A DNA stretch of 64,000 bases from Aquatica leii (GCA_035610365.1 CM069432.1:110379529-110443528); one strand, 5' to 3'; positions 44,031-57,045 are shown, numbered from the stretch's first letter. Translations and numbers: made by a program. Notes: a model not told the origin generated them from the letters alone.

Positions 44031-44303
44031 TTTATTTAAACAAATAAGAGTTATTACAATACTAATATTAAATCTTTATAAATGTTACGTTTATATACAC
44101 ACAATAGCATCCCCACCATTACTACGAACTTCACCGACTGACCTACATCCGATCATAACCGAAACGAAACGACTCCTACAATATTTTACTTACCAAACTT
44201 GAATACAACTCGAGCATACCCGAAACGAAACGATAGCAACGAAATTTCACGATTTTCCACCGATCTTACCCGAGTGAGCCAGAACCGGCCTCACTATACT
44301 ACT
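43710..44303 (-). repeat. Right terminal inverted repeat of the Maverick
   Basis: Inverted partner of 26779-27390. It ends CACTATACTACT at 44303. It differs from the left repeat by the indels noted there and scattered substitutions, showing the two ends have diverged since insertion. Confidence 0.9.
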
Positions 44304-44309
44304 TTTCTA
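44304..44309. repeat. 6-bp target-site duplication, right (TTTCTA)
   Basis: Exact match to 26773-26778. Confidence 0.93.
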
Positions 44310-44940
44310 TGTCTCAATTACAGAGTTTACATAAATGGCAAATCTTTTATGCAGCCGCAACACTCGTATAAAAAACGTTGTGAACTCTATTAAATTTCTT
44401 TTAGTATAACAAACAGAAAATGTAAAACGGTCTAAACATATTATATTATACATGTGCTTGTTTTCTTCTTCTTAAGCAAAATTGAAATAACACCAATATT
44501 GTATGAAAACTGTGTTATGATTATTTCGGCTTAAAACTAAGCAATCAATATAAATGATTGCATAAAATATGTTATGCACGTGTTGAGCATCTTAAAAAAT
44601 AAAAGCGTGTTTGTTATTTGTTGTTTTTACACTTTGGTGAAAATCGGTAAATAATGCCAAATGTTCTTTTGGTGTCTCGTTAAAGTTACAAAACACCATC
44701 TTTCTAAATCGAATAAATATAATCCAATAAAGTAAAAACTCATAAAATTAGAAATGTATAATGTGACCAACCAAAAAGTATTTTAACGTCGTCGTAATAA
44801 ACTCAAGCTTAATAAAACAATTTAATATAAATTTAACTCTCCTAAAAAATGTTGCTGACATTCTGAGACCTACATTTCAAATAAATAACTTACCTGGAAG
44901 GCTGAGTCGTCTAATCGATACGAATAGATACATATAAGCC

Positions 44941-45089
44941 GGGTTGCACAAAACAAATCAAAAATGTAGTAAGTGATTATTTCTGAAATCATTTGTTACA
45001 TCACCAATAAACTTGGTTTCATTGGCTATGTAGCAATTGTTTTGAAAAATAATCAGTTGTTACATTTTTTATTTGCTTTGTGTAACCCG
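44941..45089. mobile_element. 149-bp MITE with GGGTTRCACAAARCAAAT ends
   Basis: The left end GGGTTGCACAAAACAAAT and the inverted right end GGGTTACACAAAGCAAAT form imperfect terminal inverted repeats, followed inward by AAAATGTAG/AAAAATGTAAC. The flanks read GCC on both sides (44938-44940 and 45090-45092), a possible 3-bp TSD as in PIF/Harbinger elements. No coding capacity. Confidence 0.6.
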
Positions 45090-45979
45090 CCTTAAGCGAA
45101 TCGATATGGCATTACATACAATCTTGTATTGATATTATGATATATATCGATACGAATAGAAAATAAAAAATGCAAAGAACACATTTTAGAAAAACACAAA
45201 AAGAACACATTTTGACAAGATAAAGGAACGGTAGATTTAAATACAAACATGTAACGAATTTATATTAGAAATACTAAAAAATTTTGATACGTATTGGTAC
45301 ATTGATACGTATCAATACACCGAAAGCAAGTAAATGATTTGATGTTATCAACTGTCAGAATTTGGTATTGTAGTATATGCTCTTGATTAAAAGAGTTATT
45401 CGCTGGATATTTTTTAATATATGTGTGTGTAGAAGACGGAACTAAAAAACATTATCAAATTTAGAATCCTGAGAGTCAATTTTTCGTAAAACGTAAAAAT
45501 ATATAATTTATTAGTATCACCTTAAAAATTGTTTAATTGTTTTAAGAAAAAGATTTGTAAAATTTATAAGTAAAAGTATACTTTTGTGTTGATTCATGGC
45601 AAACACAGTTATTATTTTTAATTTAAAGTATTGCAAAAGAAAGTTCAAACTACAGAAATATGTAAACTCCGATTGCTTAAAAACTGAACTATCATTATTG
45701 CATACTGATTACAAAACTATAATCATCATTGTTACAGATTTTTGAGTTTGGTAAGTTACCAGTATACATTAATGCTACACTCCTATTAAAAATCAGTTAA
45801 ATTCAAAATGACTGACTCATGATTTTCAATAATCGGTAATGTAATCCAGGATCTCGCCTTGATCTGAAATTTTTTTTATGTAATTTTGCAACAGGCTTGT
45901 TTACCAAATTAGCGCGAGTCATAACATACGTTTTTGTGTAAAATGTTGTTTATTTCAATTATTGTATTTCTGTGTCAAG

Positions 45980-46058
45980 ATGGAATCCCGAAGAAAACAA
46001 TTATTGAAATTAGCGTTAAAAGATAAATTTGGTGCTTTTATAACTACGAAAGCAGACG
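45980..46058 (+). CDS. Possible first coding exon of an unidentified gene
   Basis: ATG at 45980 opens 26 codons, MESRRKQLLKLALKDKFGAF then ITTKAD, ending at a good donor (G|GTAAGT). It looks like a short charged helix. No downstream exons that fit could be identified, and the hAT MITE lies 490 bp downstream. Weak call. Confidence 0.22.
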
Positions 46059-46550
46059 GTAAGTTTATAGTCTATCTGCGTTCCTAAGTTTCAATTTCAA
46101 TATTCTTATAGTATTTTCGTTAAGTTATTGAAACTAGATGGATTTTTATTATTGAAATACCTAATAAGCGAATGATGTAAAGTCGTAACTAAAATTAAAT
46201 TTGAGATAGAACATATCTATGTTTTTTGTTTTCTTACAGACAAATTTTATTGAAAGATTCTTGTTATGGAGTTTAATTCATTTACAGAACAGATACACAA
46301 TCAAATTAAAAACCCAAAATTTCAAATGAAATTTTGATTTGACATGTTGCACAAATCAGCCCAAAAAGTAACCATTCAAAAATTTGGATTCAAACGAAAC
46401 ATACATATAACGTAAACAACAGTTATGGATTTTTTTATCCAATAACCAGTGTAAGCGCCTTGTCTTCGAGAATATTACTATATTGAATACTATTACGCCC
46501 AGTAAGTTAATTTTTCATTAGTAAGAACTAAATCCGTTATTGCTTTCAGA

Positions 46551-47287
46551 CAGTGTTGTAACAGATACTTTTTTTCTAGTTTCTAGATATCTGTATCTCG
46601 TCTCGTCTCGTCATTATATTTCGACGTAGAGTTAATAGTAAACTACTAACACTAAAAAGTTTCTTCACTTCTTTGCTCTATTTGAGCTGATGAAAAAATT
46701 TAGTGTTGCCAATTGACGTGGTCGCGATTTCCTGCATAAATTATAAAAGTTCCACAATGACCACAACTGTACTCATAGTTCCACAAAGTTGAAATTTATT
46801 TTTTTTTAAGTATTATGAATTTGGTTTGTTGGCATAAATGCTAAAACGTCACATTTTTCAAGTAATACTAGATTATATAAAATGTAGGTTCATACACGGT
46901 TCTCCCCAAAATTCCACATCAGTTAATACCCACAAAATACCCGCTACTACATAAAATCTTCAAATTTGGTAGAATTCCACTAGAATTGGCGACGATGAAA
47001 GAATTGCACTCATAAAACAGCGAATGCAAAGTCTCCAAAGTCAAATTGTAATGTACATAATAAACTGACAGAAAAAACTACCGCGGTGTTTAGTAAAAAC
47101 TTGTATAATTTACAATTTGTGCAAGAAAAAGTATCTAAGTATCTAAACCACTCAGATACTACGAAAAATGTATTTAGATACAGATACAGTCACATTTTGT
47201 CCAGTGTATCTAGATATGTAACTAGATACTCCAAAAGTATCTAGATACTGTATTTAAATACTTGTAATTACATAGGTAACAACACTG
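46551..47287. mobile_element. Non-autonomous hAT element with perfect 8-bp TSD
   Basis: Starts CAGTGTTGTAACAGATAC and ends GGTAACAACACTG; the terminal repeats are imperfect, matching at CAGTGTTGTTAC-like ends. The octamer CTTTCAGA flanks both sides (46543-46550 and 47288-47295) exactly. Inside, AGTATCTAGATAC words recur near the right end (47135-47260). No ORF. 737 bp. Confidence 0.88.
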
Positions 47288-50200
47288 CTTTCAGAGATGA
47301 ACGTCTTGACCGTTACGTGTTACAGTAATTTTTCTTACATAGCTTAACTTATCTTTGAGTTATGAAAAATCACGCGAATTCTGTAGCAAATGTAATTCAG
47401 CACACCATCAACTCTATTACTTCGTTTTATTAGTTAACTCGAAAAAATGCCTACGTCGAAACAAGAAACCAACATAAAAATTTAATAAAAGCATCCGTTT
47501 TTTTTCGTTAAATTGAGACGGCATTTATGACGTACATTTATATGAGTTTTATTATTATTTTTTGTTTATTTATTGAATTTTAATTTTGTGATTTATTAAT
47601 CGGACAGCTCATCTTGAGGCCGCACATTAGCGCCACGAAACGTCGCCTGTAAAAAATTACCAAGTGTGAGTTTTTGCCTCTCCTACCTAAAGGTGTAATA
47701 CAATTACTTAATAAAAATTTATCTTACCACAGAATGATTATTAAAAAAATGTGTAGAACACGTTCTTTACGAATTATACACTATACTTTTTCTACAACTA
47801 TAATCTGTTTAATTATTAATCAAAGTCAAATTAAATTTTTTACAAGAACAGATAACGCGAAAAATAAATAATCTAAATTTAAAAATTTGTGTTAGTAGTA
47901 TAGCTGCAGTAATAACTAAAATGGCAATTAAACATTATATGTTCCAACTGTATTTATTTTATGTAAATGTGTCAGTGTTTATTATACAAATTATACACAG
48001 AAAAAAAGTTATCTCGAATTGAAGACTTATATTCTCTTGAATATTTTTACTAGACTTAATTAAAGCTGATCTCAAACTAAGAGAATTATATTATATTAAG
48101 ATTTTTCAGTTTGTTAATACAGGAAACTTATTTTTTTAGGAATAGCTCTTGTTTTAAAGAAATGTCATAGAAACAATGCAACCGCGTTCTAAAAACAAAG
48201 GAAACGATGCACTTCAATGTATGAAACTCTGTTACTAAAATTAAAACCATAGAAATATTGATGTTTTAAAATGGAGAAAAAAATAATTTTTTTATTTTGA
48301 GAATTGTACTTTTAAATAATGCTTAGCATGCAGCCACGTGACCGCGTTATCATCATTACCTCGAATTGAATGTGTGTATGCATCGTGTGAAAAAGATTAA
48401 TCTAATTTTAGCTTTTTTATATTAAGATTATTGTGATTCGTACTTGTATACTGTCCATTGTGCAAATTGTGCGGTGTATTTAGAACGTTTGGACCTGTGG
48501 TTTGTTTGGACACGAAGGATTGTAAAAAAATTAGGGGCCCTTAAAAGAAATTATCCAGAACTACTACAGGTATCTATTGAAATCACTTCTTTTTTTATTA
48601 GTGTCAATTTTGATGGTGCAATGTTTGAATGTCAATTTTTTAAAATAAATTTTAATTTTGTATTTTATTTATACAGAATAATTATCCTTGTGTGTCGGCG
48701 TTATGCAATTCTGGACCTACTGGTACTGCGGTTTCAAAAAACGCATAGGAACTGGTACACCAGCCAGAGTTCAACTCATTAAATACAGATGATAAAAATC
48801 TTTACTGATACTTCTCTAAAAAGAAAAGTGCAGTTATTTTTGTTAAATTCATATATTTTTTATAACAATTTATAACACTCATAAATATATATTGTATGTG
48901 TCCAATAAAAATGTAAACAGAAGTTTTTTATTTCTATTCTTCTTTCAAATAAACATTAACTTTTAAATCAAATTATGGTGAAGATTAAATTAAAAAACTC
49001 ATGTACACAAACTAAATAAATATGTCTTTAGTTATAAACCAGATGAATTTGATTTAAACATTCAGATACTCAATAAACTGTATATGGTAGATCAAATTAA
49101 ATACCATGTACATTAAAACAAGAGAACGAGAACTTTAAAACGATCATTGCTAGCGTTGAAATGAAAACATCAAACTATCTTGTTTTGAAACTCAAATTGT
49201 TTTATTATTAGTAAATATCTTTAAAGAAACGCTTTACTTGTTTTAAGAAAATATGTCTTAGAATTATATGAAAGTCACTATTTACTCAAAATAAAGTAAT
49301 TTACCTTAACTTGAGAGATTTTTTTTTGTGTGTAAGTGTAACTATTATTTGACTTTTAGCTATTTACCTCTATTTAAAAAAATTGTAAGTATAATTTACG
49401 TGCTTTAAATACATGCAATTTTAGTTAACTTTATAAATCTTTACTATTTTAATTTTTTTAATACGTTGATTTCAAGCAAAAGTTAATATGAATGAGCTGG
49501 GTCAGTTTAAAAAATATCAATTATTTACCACATTTTGCTTTTACAGCTACTAAATAAAAGAAATCTATTTATGAAAAAGCTTGAATCGTTAACTATGTCT
49601 TCAAATTTTTCCAACAAATACCATGTTAATATGTAAACGTTATTTCTTACAAGCTATAATAGAATAAGATGTGAATATGAAAAAGCAAATAAAGAAATTT
49701 TGTAAATATTAAAAAATAATTTGTAATTAATGGGTGTTATTATTAGGAATGGAGCTTTGCAAACTAAAAAGGTAATAAGAAAATTAGTAGTTTTAGTAGC
49801 ACTGTTTTATAGTAAATAGTATGTTAATCATTTCACAAACAACTCGATTAAAATTTTGTTTTATCTTAGTGAACGTATGTAACTTAAACGCACATCCACT
49901 CGGTAAGAATGTATACAAGATAAAAATAATGCTGCCTTTGTCCTTTGCGTTTACATAGCTTTAAACCATATATAAAACGAGATCCAACACATTGCCAAAT
50001 ATACCGGATCTCGACTTAAATGTAAAATTTAAATTAAAGTTACCTAGCAAACACAAAATTGATAATGCTTAGTAACCGTTTCAAAACAAAAAATTTATGT
50101 TTCACTCTTGTTTGAAACATAAAGGAAACTTAAGTGCAATAAAATAGCTATCGTCCGTCGCTGTTTCACTTATTTGAATCAGTATAGTTTTGGTAGTTTA

Positions 50201-50503
50201 AATTCAAATATGTTGCAAACTAAATGTTGCATTCGGGTTACGTTTTAAAAGCTTCGTTCTTGAATATACTAAACGATCGATAAATATATGATTTTCTTGT
50301 TTCAATAATGGACTAAAACAATTCTTTCGAATAATATAATAATACATTAGTTTTGGTTTTAAAATTAAACAATTAAATCGATATTTCGAATGCACGTTTC
50401 ATTTTTTATTGTACAATAAATTTGTTTAAATACAATATCACATTGAGTGTCAGTAGGTTTAAGTTTTCCAAATATCCAAATTATTTATCAATTATTTTTC
50501 ATA
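47288..50503. other. AT-rich spacer without a firm gene
   Basis: An open frame of 112 codons at 48444-48782 has unremarkable composition and no recognisable motif; I do not call it a gene. No other features. Confidence 0.4.
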
Positions 50504-50589
50504 TTGCAACTTTCTTTGATGTAGTCTTTCCACGGAAGCCTCAAAAACTGCATCAGTTACTGTTGGGTAGCAACTTTTAACCGCATCTG
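50504..50589 (-). pseudogene. DUF4806-type terminal exon
   Basis: On the minus strand, after a GTTACAG acceptor, a frame reads DAVKSCYPTVTDAVFEASVE then RLHQRKLQYEK and a stop. This resembles the end of DUF4806 proteins (compare AIRKRFPSVTDTELRERIGTF at 54439). No preceding exon was found upstream on this strand, so it is probably a transposon relic. Confidence 0.4.
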
Positions 50590-51839
50590 TAACATAGAAA
50601 TAAACATTTCATTTATATACATGATCATAGAGTTACATAAAATTAATTAAATTTTTTAAACCAAAAAAAAAACACAAACTTAATATAAATATCACCTTAG
50701 CAATCGCAAGAAAATTATAAAAACACTGAATACTTTTATAATATAATATATTTATAATATAATTATTCACGAAATTACGATTTCACAACAAACACGAAAT
50801 ATCAAATTAAAAAACTTATATTACATTTTTATTTGTGCTGCCAACATCACAAACGTCAATATTTGTTCGTTAGTGTAGTTACGTAATGGGTGAAAAAAGC
50901 TCTAGTGTGGCAAAATGAAAACTAGAAATCCACATAAAACTAAGTGTTCAAAAGTAATTATTATATTAGAACGAGTATGCGACAGGTGGAATAGTCATTT
51001 AACAACTCTTAAATTCAGTTACAATTGATAAAAACTATATTAAAGTAAATGTCAAATTTGATAGATTTAGTAATAATTGTAGTACTAACATTATATTTCT
51101 GGTGTTTTTTTTTAAATTTTTTCCAATAAAAAATTATAATTTTACAAAAGACAGCGCAATACTAGTCATTTTATAGATTTGCAATAAAAAATATTCTTTC
51201 AATAAAAATGTAATAGATAATAAACATTTAGTCTCGTTAATAATACATTAAAATACGGCCAATATTATATTATTGATTTTTTACGTGATTATTAAATGTT
51301 TCTAATAGTTTTTAAATTTAAATAATATAAAATTACAATAACTATTTTAATTTATGAATACTAATTGTTTGTTTGGTTATATAATTACATAAAAAATAAA
51401 GTACCGGAAAATTTTTCAACACATTAGCACCAGTAGTTTCCCCATCAGAATAATGTGCAATTGCTTTACAACACTCTTCCGTAGTAGTTTACAATTACAA
51501 TTAAAACAAAATTGTCTACAGACGAATTAATTCTAAATCTGGTCCTGAACATTAGTTAAAACGTTTAATTCATTTTTAGTAAATATGTGTTAACTCTGAA
51601 TGAAACAAACAAAAACCAATACTATTTTACGTGTTTAATCAAGCTATTATAGCATCCAAATGCGTCATATTTAATTATAAATTACTAAACTGGGTGTAAA
51701 TAGTATTGTTTTATGAACATAAAATAAATGAAAATGCAACAGTAACTTTTAGTGTCCGACATCAGTTGTTTAAGGGCAACGTGAAATGACGTACTTGGAA
51801 ATGCTTTATTGAAGCGGTAGTGCGTTCAAGTTGTATTTA
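50590..51839. other. AT-rich spacer
   Basis: No gene, RNA or repeat recognised. Confidence 0.45.
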
Positions 51840-52472
51840 TTACTTATTTAAATACAATATACATAGGTTATTTCATTGTGCAATGCGGGTTATATGCTCT
51901 CATTCCTTAACCACTTCTAAAATTAATTTTTCAAAAAAAGCATTAAGTTCATTTGTTCAGGGATTTGGCATTTTTATGGTTCAGCATCTACAGTTTACAA
52001 TGTCCATAATTTAATGCACATCACAGATGACATAGAATACTTTAAATGCTCTGTAAACGAAGTCAATGCATTTTCATTTGAAAACTATTTAGGACACTTA
52101 GTCCGAATTGCACGTTCACGGAAAAAACCATTGCAACAAGTAATTCGAAGATTATCGGAAGAATCTCAGAGATCGTTATTAGTTAAACCTCAATACAAGG
52201 TTGATGGTAGATGTTTGCGATTAGAAGGTTCAGAACTTTTTTCGCAAAATTTTAATCTTTCAGAAAAAAATGTGGCAGATTCATTTGTCATTTTAAATAA
52301 TTCAAATATCTTCCAGTTACTCAAAATTGATTCGGAAAACGCTTTACACGGGTTGGAATATAACAGTCATGAAGATTTTTACAAGTATCCTATTAACTCC
52401 AGACTATTAGGTGTACATAAGTACTTGAAAACGTCCAAGCATACTTCCAAAAACTACTCTAATCTAATCTAA
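51840..52472 (+). pseudogene. C-terminal part of an EnSpm/CMC-like transposase
   Basis: Frame 1 (51840 to about 51977) reads FHCAMRVICSHSL and ends SSFVQGFGIF; a frameshift at about 51977 leads into YGSASTVYNVHNLMHITDD and FSFENYLGHLVRIARSRKK plus LQQVIRRLSEE, the standard C-terminal block of the same transposase family as 5879-7225. The tail up to 52472 is open with no clear motif. Upstream parts of this transposase are not present. Confidence 0.65.
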
Positions 52473-53064
52473 ATGTTTAGCATTATTTCCTTCAGAAATT
52501 CATTATAGCACTAGAACTATTATTTGCTACTTTGACACTTTAGAAATATTTAAAAAATTGAGAATATACCTTCAATGAATCTAATAGCTTTCAAGGAAAC
52601 ATTGTACTGGGTTACTTAATATTTTTAAATTTTTTTCAATTTATATTTATTTTTATTTAAAATCTGTAAACTATTCAAAAAATCAATTTAAATTCAGATA
52701 ATTAATAATAATAGGACGTGAATGTGACACGTCGTATGGTCTTACAGCATAAGTTAACTTGCAACGTTTTGTACAATTATTACTGTTTCTTATTTACTAC
52801 CAACTATTCAAGGTGTCTATATTACAAAGAAACAAAATCATTTCAAATATTCCTGCGATAACGATTTAATAGTCAAAAAAAATAACAGTGTGTACTTATC
52901 TTTCATTTTTGATTGTTAAATATCTTCTTTTTTTTTCTTTTGTATCCCGTAATTGACTACTTTTAGTTCCGTGATTATCTAGTAAAATATATATACAATT
53001 TATTTATTGCTATCTAAACGTTTTCTTAAATGATATGTATGTACCTGCATTATATATTTTTTAG

Positions 53065-54578
53065 ATTCCGAAAAGTATTTAGTAAAAATAATTTCCGGAT
53101 TAACTTACGAAGTACAAGAGCTAACAAAATTGGTTGGCCGCCTAGAAACGTCAATTTTACTTAATCAACGCAATAGTAATACTCTTCATCAAAATGCTGA
53201 TGCAGAAAGGGAAAATGATATAATTAATATCCTCCCAGCCAGGTCCAAAGAGGATTTTGAACGGTTAGAAGAAAAAATGGAATCCACTGATTCCTTCAAC
53301 TTATTGGTACGATTGCTATCATCTCAGGGTATTTTTACATTGCTTGATACTATTTCTTTTTAGGTAGACATTTTATACTTAGTAGGAGAAGATAATTATA
53401 AGACTGCAATATATGCCTGCTTAAAGAAGCTTTTTACATCAGAGGTGGCACAACTGTACTCAGGCCAAGGCAAAAGCAGATATGGTAAAAAAAAATTGTC
53501 ATTTGGTGCATTGAAAATATGCGATGCTTTAAAAAGTAAGATTAAAAGTTATGTTTGATTACTGTATGTATGCATGTATTTATTTAGTTCTTTTACCTTA
53601 TGGTTTAACAAAGGAATTCGCCTTTACATTTTTAACGAACAGTAACAACATTTTCATTATCCCTACGTAGAAATTACAATTTTTTTGCTAAATCTCTCTC
53701 TTCTTTTTTTCCTATGAAATCTTCATCTCTACTCTTTCTTTTCTCTCACTTAACAATAATCTTAGCCTCATAATTCAACACATTCTTTCCTGTAGATTCT
53801 ACGTCCTTTAAGTCTTACCCACGTACACTATTACTCTTCCTTTCGTTTTTATCCAATATTTATAGACATTCCATTAATTCCTTCTGTTCTCATTTATTAA
53901 TTCCATGAACCCTTTTCTTTTCTTTTTCATTTATGGACACTTTCCCTTTCTCTTCTATTCGCTTGTTTAAAATCTTTCTCTAAAATAATCTTTTCTATGT
54001 ACTTGCCCTTTAACATTTTCTCTAAGTTGTCACCCATTTGTCTCATATACCGCCCGTAAATCTTATGTCTGACTACTGTTTTTTGCGAGAATGTACCAAA
54101 TTCTTTTGCTAATAAAATATATTAATTTATGTTCTAAGAAAGCTGATTGTTTTTGTGTTATTTATTAAAAAAAAAAACTTTAAAATGACAAGAGTAACCA
54201 ATACGAAGACAAAATAAAATTATCAATTAAGAAAAAAGCTAATCTTTAACTCTTAAATTATATTCAAAGTTTTGTTTTCTTGTATAGATACTTACATTAC
54301 AAAAATTCAGTTGGTCGAAAATTAGTCATCCTTGTCAATAATTAAATGATATTTAGATACAATTTCATTGTAATTTTGGTAATTAATCATTTCTAGCATA
54401 GTTTTAATTAATAAATTGATTCTTTTCTATTGTTTTAGAGGCTATCCGAAAAAGATTCCCTAGTGTCACCGACACAGAGCTAAGAGAAAGGATTGGAACG
54501 TTTTTATGCACCGTTAAAGACCGAGACGGCGCGGCGGCAGAAAACCCCCAGAGAATTAAGATCGAATTAACAGCATGA
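53065..54578 (+). CDS. DUF4806-type gene, three 3' exons intact
   Basis: Exons 53065-53306, 53364-53535 and 54439-54578, with introns of 57 and 903 bp and consistent phases. Exon 1 here reads EVQELTKLVGRLE and then SKEDFERLEEKMESTDSFNLL, joined to VDILYLVGEDNYKTAIYACL, LFTSEVAQLYSGQGK, KKLSFGALKICDALK and finally KAIRKRFPSVTDTELRERIG to the stop TGA at 54576. This matches the conserved DUF4806 half from beginning to end with no lesion. N-terminal exons were not found. It lies 600 bp after a transposase fragment on the same strand, so a transposon origin is likely; intactness would also fit a domesticated gene. The large intron contains a pyrimidine-rich insert at 53690-54060. Confidence 0.62.
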
Positions 54579-56790
54579 ATATTATAAATAAATTATCTAT
54601 AAATTAAGATCAAATTAATAAGATTAACAATATTATAAATAAATTATCTATAGTAATGGAGTTATGTTAACATTTGTGTTTTTCAATAAAACTATTTTTA
54701 ATAAACTGTGTATCATATCAATTTGTACTAAATCCCCAATAAATTACAATATTTTGTTTGATAAAGTTTAGGCAGATTTTGGTATAAACTAGACATTTTA
54801 GCCAAAATGATAATTTTTATAAACTACTAATAATTATTATGATAAGAAAGTTGTTTTTAGTCCTTTAATCAATCTACGGTCAAGTTATGTAATTATCGAG
54901 TTCCATTTTGGAGAAATATCCTTCTAATATCCTTCTAATATATATCCTATGCCCAATATTTAGATTCAACCTTGAACCAATGTATATGTTTCAACAACTA
55001 ACAAGTATTAGATATCTCATGTTGGTTAAACATTACTAATCAATTATATAACCAACAATGCGAATATATTTTTCTCCCAATCTAGTTAACCTTTATTGGA
55101 CATACATTCCATAGCGTATATCGGTAAAAGCTAAACATACAATATTTTTCCAAGTTAGATAGTACTTATTTAAAATAGATTGTATCTTGTAGGTTGGATA
55201 AATGTTTGGAATCCAATGTTTAACCATTATAAAAAAAACGTTAACATTTCCCATATATACCTTATATAAAACAGAAATATTGGGCCAATACATCTGTGCT
55301 ACTTGGGGTTTTTCTAATGTCCTTTTCAAAATTCTACCGATTCTTAGTAGTGACTGTTCAATGATTATATTAACATTCGTAGTTTTGTGTAGTATGAACT
55401 AAAACCAACTATTGTTAGTCTAACATTTTAAGGTATCAATTAAGTTCTTGTATAGATCATGAACGTGAAAATACTAGTGTTCTTATGTAGTACTTTTATA
55501 GTTTTATATAATGTTGTCATAAAAAAAGCTTTGATAGTTTCACTTTTGCAATGATTTCATTTGAAATTTAAATAATAATTAAATATTACAGCATTCATTA
55601 CTATTATCACATTGTTTTTGGCAACTATAAAATGAAAATCAAAAATAAAACTAATAATACATGCCTTTTACAAGTTATGAAATACTATTATGCAAATTAT
55701 AATTTAAATATTGCACAAAAATGCATTTAATTAACATTTTTATCAGTATTTATAAAAATAGCGTTTAATAGTAACGACCACATTACCAAAGTTTGTTGTT
55801 ACGTCAATGCAATTAAGAAAAAATTTAAATACAATCAACAATTAAAAACAAAAAATTTCTTGAAACTTCATAAGAGGTCAATGACAAAAATTATAAGTAT
55901 CTTGGAAAATACGTATTATGGATTGAGGGCATCGTGTTTAGACACAAAATATATAAATAAAAAAAAATGCAAAAAAAAACATTAAAACGCATATTGATTT
56001 CGTAAAGTTAAAATAAAAATGACACCGTTTTAATTCCAAAATTATGATACATTCTTAATTACGTGAATCACTACAGTTACATTAAAACTGCACTAAAAAC
56101 ATATAACTACTCAAAATTAACAATACAAAACGGTAAATGTATTAGCACATTTTTTATTATAAAGACGCAATTATAGAACGGATGTCTTAGTAATAGAACA
56201 AAAAATTCAGATTCAGTTGAAGAAGTTATTACATTATAGATTCGCACAATTCCATGTATTATTTACAAGATACAATAAAAAAATTTCTACAAACTAAATA
56301 TTCCCAATAACTCAGTTGTTTTAATATGTAAACAATTTTTATGGCAACATTCTGCAGACCTTCTACTTTTTTACTTATACAATAATTTTTTTAAGTATAT
56401 ATTTTCTTATGGAACTGATATTTGTTTTTGTGATTACTAAAATGTGCTTTTTTATCTATTTTACGAAAATGTATCACTTGTCATACCTATTACAAAAAGC
56501 CAAAGTAAAATATAAAAATTAAATGTGTAATCTTCATCTACATAAGCTCGTGAAAAACGTGAAACTTTTTTAGTCACTGTTATTTGTATATTTAATTCTA
56601 TTTATGTCAAATTTTATTTTTTAAAACAATTACATTTTTAACCAGTATATATTTTTTCTCTAGAATAGAGATGCGCGTACTTGCTCACCAACTACAGCGT
56701 TAACATAAGAGCGCAACCGAGACATCGGAACTTTGCCGTTATCTTCAGAGGCGTGCGGGTACTAGAATTAGCAAACGAGTTAAGATATAC
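54579..56790. other. AT-rich spacer
   Basis: Short direct repeats follow the DUF4806 stop (AATTAAGATC...ATTAT at 54550-54660). No gene supported; opposed small ORFs at about 55100-55400 look random. Confidence 0.45.
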
Positions 56791-56804
56791 GATGCCACTC
56801 CGAC

Positions 56805-57045
56805 TGTCCATTTAGAATTAAACAATTCACCGAAAGCAAAGAGGACCGCAGAGGAACACTAAGATGCATTCGAAAAAATCCTATATAATTACCCAGACTC
56901 GATCGTCCTTTACACCGATGGATCTAAAAATCATCATGACGTAAGAGCAGCTATTGTTGTGGGAGATAACATTCACACTTGGTCACTACCACCAGATGCT
57001 ACAGTATACCTGGCAGAACAATACACGGTAAGGCAAGCGCTCAAA
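56805..57045 (+). pseudogene. RNase H fragment of a non-LTR retrotransposon
   Basis: Reads SIVLYTDGSKNHHDVRAAIVV, then TWSLPPDATVYLAEQYTVRQA. This has the D in YTDGSK and the E in AEQYTV of the RNase H domain found in I/Jockey/R1-type LINEs. Upstream coding traces are broken at an in-frame stop near 56864. Only the RNase H remains. Confidence 0.6.

Larger units (their letters stand above)
26779..44303. mobile_element. Maverick/Polinton (adintovirus-like) element, 17,525 bp
   Basis: Begins AGTAGTATAGTGAGG and ends with its reverse complement, giving the 5'-AG...CT-3' ends known for Polintons, flanked by a perfect 6-bp TSD. It carries the hallmark gene set: retroviral-type integrase with chromodomain, protein-primed family B DNA polymerase, FtsK/HerA-like ATPase, adenain-like protease, and minor and major capsid proteins, plus a PLA2/membrane protein. 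Left block (27.6-31.3 kb) is on the minus strand, the virion block (31.4-34.9 kb) on plus, the replication block (35.1-39.6 kb) on minus, and an accessory module of spliced genes lies at 39.9-43.2 kb. Most core genes are broken, so the copy is dead unless the breaks are assembly errors. Confidence 0.97.

Noticed and set aside
45296..45320. ATTGATACGTATCAAT palindrome as an operator
   Set aside because: Short palindrome with no gene context; similar GATACG words nearby suggest transposon debris.
48444..48782. 112-aa plus-strand ORF
   Set aside because: No recognisable motif, no conserved exon pattern, and a composition typical of random AT-rich sequence.
55093..55402. Opposed ORFs of 78 and 66 aa
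   Set aside because: Overlap on opposite strands, no motif, no splice context.
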